Both the position numbers and the translations under genes were made by a program. The notes below the pieces were generated by a model. The model did no database searches. It was given only the letters and a program-made list of their open reading frames with translations, and was not told the origin of the DNA. DNA of 22,633 bases, taken from an uncultured Eggerthella sp. GTDB lineage: Bacteria; Actinomycetota; Coriobacteriia; Coriobacteriales; Eggerthellaceae. The DNA is taken from contig CABQIW010000031.1 of assembly GCA_902464295.1 (NCBI GenBank), forward strand, positions 1-22,633. The letters are read 5' to 3'. Every line of letters begins with the position of its first letter. Positions within the stretch are counted from its first letter, which is position 1. Shown piece by piece: positions 20,409-22,633 of the stretch.

Positions 20409-21014
20409 ATGGAGAAAACTTCGTGGTCATGGGCACAAAAGGGCATCATTGCGCTTTTTGCTGCAGTGATTGCCTGCTGCTGTGTGTTCCTTGCAGGGTG
20501 CGCTGAAAACAGCGAAGAGGCAGTCCGAAATGTTGTTACGACCGAGCTTGATGCGGTTAAGAATTCCGACACTGAAACGATCGAAGCGATCGCAGGTGAT
20601 TCGAGTGAGTTCCAAGCATTGAGCACGTATGGCATTTCTGCAACTGATGCGTATGAAGCAGTGTTCAATGGTTTTGATTACAAGATCGAAAGCGTTAAGG
20701 TTGACGGCGACAAGGCAGTTGTTGGCGTGAAGCTTACTGCGAAAGACTTGACGAAGTTCCAGAGTGCATTGGTTGAGGCAGCTCAGAATCTTGCGAAAGA
20801 TAGCTCTTTCACCAGCATGACCACTCAGGAAATGAATCAGGCAATCGGTAAGCTGGTTCTCGATACGATCAAGGACCTTCCGACTACCGAGACCGATACG
20901 GTTGAGCTTGATGTGGTAAAGAAGGATGGCAAGTGGCAGCTTTCAAACAGCGCGGGTGTAGCGCTGCAGGAAGCGCTGTTCCCTTCGAGCGTCATGAATT
21001 CCATGGGCAACTAA
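20409..21014 (+). CDS. Lipoprotein of unknown function
   Basis: This 201-aa protein carries a type II signal peptide: charged start with K11, hydrophobic core at 12-28, lipobox L-A-G-C with the acylated Cys31, then E-N-S at the mature start. After lipid modification it should sit on the outer face of the membrane. The mature part is rich in Asp, Thr, Lys and Ala and appears to be one soluble domain, ending with V-E-L-D-V-V-K-K-D-G-K-W-Q-L-S. That K-D-G-K-W-Q/K pattern is common in small extracellular NTF2/cystatin-like modules (the DUF4878 and DUF5105 type), but I cannot assign a family firmly. GAGAGGAG precedes the ATG by 5 bases. It is a single-gene unit with its own promoter and terminator. 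Confidence 0.85.
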   Translation: MEKTSWSWAQKGIIALFAAVIACCCVFLAGCAENSEEAVRNVVTTELDAVKNSDTETIEAIAGDSSEFQALSTYGISATDAYEAVFNGFDYKIESVKVDGDKAVVGVKLTAKDLTKFQSALVEAAQNLAKDSSFTSMTTQEMNQAIGKLVLDTIKDLPTTETDTVELDVVKKDGKWQLSNSAGVALQEALFPSSVMNSMGN

Positions 21015-21040
21015 GGGTAGCACCTACCTTCCAAGAGACG

Positions 21041-21074
21041 AAGAAGCCCGGGCAATGTGCTCGGGCTTCTTTTT
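21041..21074 (+). terminator. Rho-independent terminator of the lipoprotein gene
   Basis: AAGAAGCCCG (21041-21050) pairs perfectly with CGGGCTTCTT (21062-21071). Three more inner pairs (one wobble) close a 5-base loop, and a TTTTT run (21070-21074) completes a classic terminator 27 bases after the stop. It also lies between two convergent genes. Confidence 0.93.
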
Positions 21075-21119
21075 GTTTTCGGAAAAGTGAGGTATTGCAA
21101 TAGGGCAAAGTGGTAAATC

Positions 21120-21962
21120 TTAGAAGTCGATCTCATCCGCATCCCAGAAGCGCCCTGTGGGGTTCTCCTGTGCGGAAATGACCGCCATTTCTTCAGGAGT
21201 GAGTTCAAAGTCGAAGACTTCGAGGTTTTGTTTCATGCGCTCAATGTTTCCTGACTTAGGAAGGGGAAGCATGCCGAGCTGGATAAGCCACCGCAAGCAC
21301 ACCTGCGCGTTCGATTTTCCATAACGCGCGCCGATCTCTGCGATCGCTTCGTTTGTAAGGGTCTTGCCGCGTCCAAGCGGGCTCCACGCTTCAACTACCA
21401 GGTCGCGCTCAAGGCAGTACTCGAGCGTTTCTGTTTGAATGCGCCCAGGATAGAACTCGATCTGATCGACCATCGGTTCGATCTCGGCATGCTTCAAGAG
21501 CGCTTCGATGTGATGCGGTTTGAAGTTCGAAAGCCCGATCGCGCGCACAGCGCCGTTCTTGTAGAGATCTTCGAGAGCGCGCCAGGTATCCGCATTGATG
21601 GCCTCGGCTTCGGCGCCGAACTGCTTTTCGTTCGCAGGCCAGTGGATGAGGAAAAGGTCGAGATAGTCCACGCTCAAGCGTTCACACGATGCATTGAACG
21701 ATTCCATGGTCTTGTCGTATCCACGATGCGTATTCCAAACTTTCGACGTGATGAAGAGCTCTTCGCGCGGCACGCTACACGTTGCAAGCGCACGCCCGAT
21801 GCCGGTTTCGTTCTCGTAGATGGCTGCGGTATCGATCAGGCGATAACCAACCTCAACGGCATCGCATACCACGCGGCATGCCTCTTCGTCCGAGGTGTTA
21901 TAGGTACCGAACCCGATGCGCGGCATCTCTACACCATTTTTCAAGGTGAATATATCTTGCAT
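21120..21962 (-). CDS. Aldo/keto reductase
   Basis: This 280-aa NADPH-dependent oxidoreductase reduces aldehydes or ketones in the cytosol. The (beta/alpha)8-barrel family signature is intact: G-Y-R-L-I-D-T-A-A-I-Y-E-N-E, catalytic Asp44, Tyr49, Lys74 and His107 (L-F-L-I-H-W-P), then A-I-G-L-S-N-F and the cofactor-binding L-P-L-P-K-S-G-N-I-E-R-M-K-Q-N. Length and motifs resemble the 2,5-diketo-gluconate reductase/YvgN-type (AKR5) group. AAAGGAG lies 7 bases before the ATG. The substrate is not predictable. It converges with the lipoprotein gene and has a clear terminator on its far side. Confidence 0.95.
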   Translation of the reverse strand: MQDIFTLKNGVEMPRIGFGTYNTSDEEACRVVCDAVEVGYRLIDTAAIYENETGIGRALATCSVPREELFITSKVWNTHRGYDKTMESFNASCERLSVDYLDLFLIHWPANEKQFGAEAEAINADTWRALEDLYKNGAVRAIGLSNFKPHHIEALLKHAEIEPMVDQIEFYPGRIQTETLEYCLERDLVVEAWSPLGRGKTLTNEAIAEIGARYGKSNAQVCLRWLIQLGMLPLPKSGNIERMKQNLEVFDFELTPEEMAVISAQENPTGRFWDADEIDF

Positions 21963-21990
21963 GTATGAACTCCTTTAGTAGTTTGTCTTA

Positions 21991-22011
21991 ACTATACCTC
22001 ACGGCTGCGTG
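21991..22011 (-). promoter_or_regulatory. Possible promoter/operator of the aldo/keto reductase
   Basis: Read on the minus strand, TATAGT (21996-21991) resembles a -10 box 29 bases upstream of the start codon. Directly upstream of it lies a small dyad, CACG-N4-CGTG (22000-22011). No -35 hexamer is convincing. The dyad could bind a regulator in the spacer, but it is short enough to be chance. Confidence 0.3.
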
Positions 22012-22118
22012 CTAGAGGCCGGGTGATTCGACATGCCTCCATCCCTTATGGCAAAAAAAGACAAATTACTCGGTAGTTTTTCATCTTCGAGGTCGATCGT
22101 AGCGCCTAGTGCACCCAC

Positions 22119-22160
22119 GAAACAAAAGAAGCGGGACAGCTTCGTGCTGCACCCGCTTCT
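22119..22160 (-). terminator. Rho-independent terminator of the SDR gene
   Basis: AGAAGCGGG (22127-22135) pairs with CCCGCTTCT (22152-22160). An inner CAGC/GCTG stem closes a TTCGT loop past a small bulge. On the minus strand the stem is followed by TTTTGTTT (from 22127-22119), so it terminates the dehydrogenase gene 27 bases after its stop. Confidence 0.88.
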
Positions 22161-22186
22161 GTGGTCGCGATATGTTGTGCTGCGAA

Positions 22187-22633
22187 TTACGAGCGAGAAA
22201 GGCCGTCCACGGAAAGCACGTCGCCAGAAATGTAGCTTGCCTCGTCGGATGCAAGGAAGGCAAACGCGTTCGCGATGTCTTCAGGCTCGCCCATGCGTCC
22301 GAGTGGGATGGTCTTGATGAGCGGCTCGATGACCTCGCGAGGCAGCGCATCGACCATATCGGTATGCGTAACGCCAGGGGCTACTGCATTCACACGAATC
22401 TTGTGCGGCGCGAGTTCGCGCGCGAGTGACTTGGTGAGGCCATTCACTGCGAACTTCGAGGTGGGATAAGCGCATCCAGCAGGCTGACCGTAGATGCTCA
22501 CCATCGAAGAAGTATTGATGATCGCACCACCTGTTCCTTGTTCGATCATGATGCGAGCAGCAGCCTGCGAACACACGAAGGTCGCTTCAACGTTGAGGCG
22601 CATGACCTTCTGGAATTCTTCGAGCGTGTAGTC
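22187..22633 (-). CDS. Short-chain dehydrogenase/reductase (FabG-like), N-terminus beyond window
   Basis: These are the last 148 residues of a classical SDR, read from D-Y-T-L-E-E-F at the window edge. Catalytic Ser lies in I-I-N-T-S-S-M-V-S, and the Tyr-Lys pair in Y-P-T-S-K-F-A-V. The P-G segment I-R-V-N-A-V-A-P-G-V-T-H-T-D-M and the family end Y-I-S-G-D-V-L-S-V-D-G are also present. The layout is that of FabG (3-oxoacyl-ACP reductase) and hydroxysteroid or sugar dehydrogenases; without the N-terminal cofactor loop the coenzyme cannot be judged. It ends at TAA (22189-22187), followed by a terminator. It is transcribed in the same direction as the aldo/keto reductase but separated by that terminator. 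Confidence 0.94.
   Translation of the reverse strand, partial: DYTLEEFQKVMRLNVEATFVCSQAAARIMIEQGTGGAIINTSSMVSIYGQPAGCAYPTSKFAVNGLTKSLARELAPHKIRVNAVAPGVTHTDMVDALPREVIEPLIKTIPLGRMGEPEDIANAFAFLASDEASYISGDVLSVDGLSRS

Noticed and set aside
22033..22317. 94-codon plus-strand frame between the aldo/keto reductase and SDR genes
   Set aside because: It crosses the SDR terminator and the SDR coding region in antisense and lacks a ribosome site or familiar motif.
1..22633. CRISPR array, insertion sequence, integrase or tRNA gene
   Set aside because: No regularly spaced direct repeats, transposase motifs, or cloverleaf with the conserved GGTTCGAATCC-like arm were seen on either strand by eye.

Overview
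The window looks like a chromosomal segment of an anaerobic actinobacterium of the Coriobacteriia (Eggerthellaceae or a close relative). I infer this from three things: moderately GC-rich coding sequence with strong GGAGG-type ribosome sites, the mix of Tat, Hyp and GroESL housekeeping genes, and a large sortase-anchored surface-protein operon whose domain types (VaFE, SpaA/Cna-B, InlB-type repeats) are common in that group. The species cannot be fixed from sequence reading alone. No rRNA, tRNA, insertion sequence, CRISPR array or phage gene was seen.

Layout, left to right. The end of an amidohydrolase (1-266) is followed by a tight forward cluster: a 67-aa membrane protein, tatB-type and tatC genes of the twin-arginine translocase, then hypA and hypB for nickel delivery to [NiFe] hydrogenase (395-3299). 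The tatC/hypA junction overlaps by one base, so protein export and hydrogenase maturation share a transcript. NadE (3428-4246) and the CIRCE-controlled groES-groEL operon (4331-6498) come next. GroEL ends at a strong UUCG terminator, after which degenerate copies of the terminator segment have accumulated. An AT-richer patch carries a ribbon-helix-helix/PIN toxin-antitoxin pair (6784-7514). Then come three translation or RNA-modification genes (SpoU/TrmH methyltransferase, tyrS, RlmD-type uracil methyltransferase) and an unknown 95-aa protein.

The most distinctive region is 11759-18821 on the minus strand. It is a three-gene operon in which every junction is an ATGA stop/start overlap. The order is a 1293-aa adhesin or pilin-like protein (four SpaA/Cna-B-like domains plus two VaFE-type domains), an 814-aa InlB-repeat protein, and a class B sortase. 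Both surface proteins end in an F-x-K-T-G sorting signal (FAKTG, FDKTG), not the textbook LPXTG or NPQTN. The best reading is a self-contained surface-assembly unit in which the terminal sortase anchors or polymerises the two upstream products.

Divergent from this operon lies glutamate-cysteine ligase (18968-20263), followed by a lipoprotein with a clear terminator, an aldo/keto reductase on the minus strand, and a short-chain dehydrogenase that runs off the right edge.
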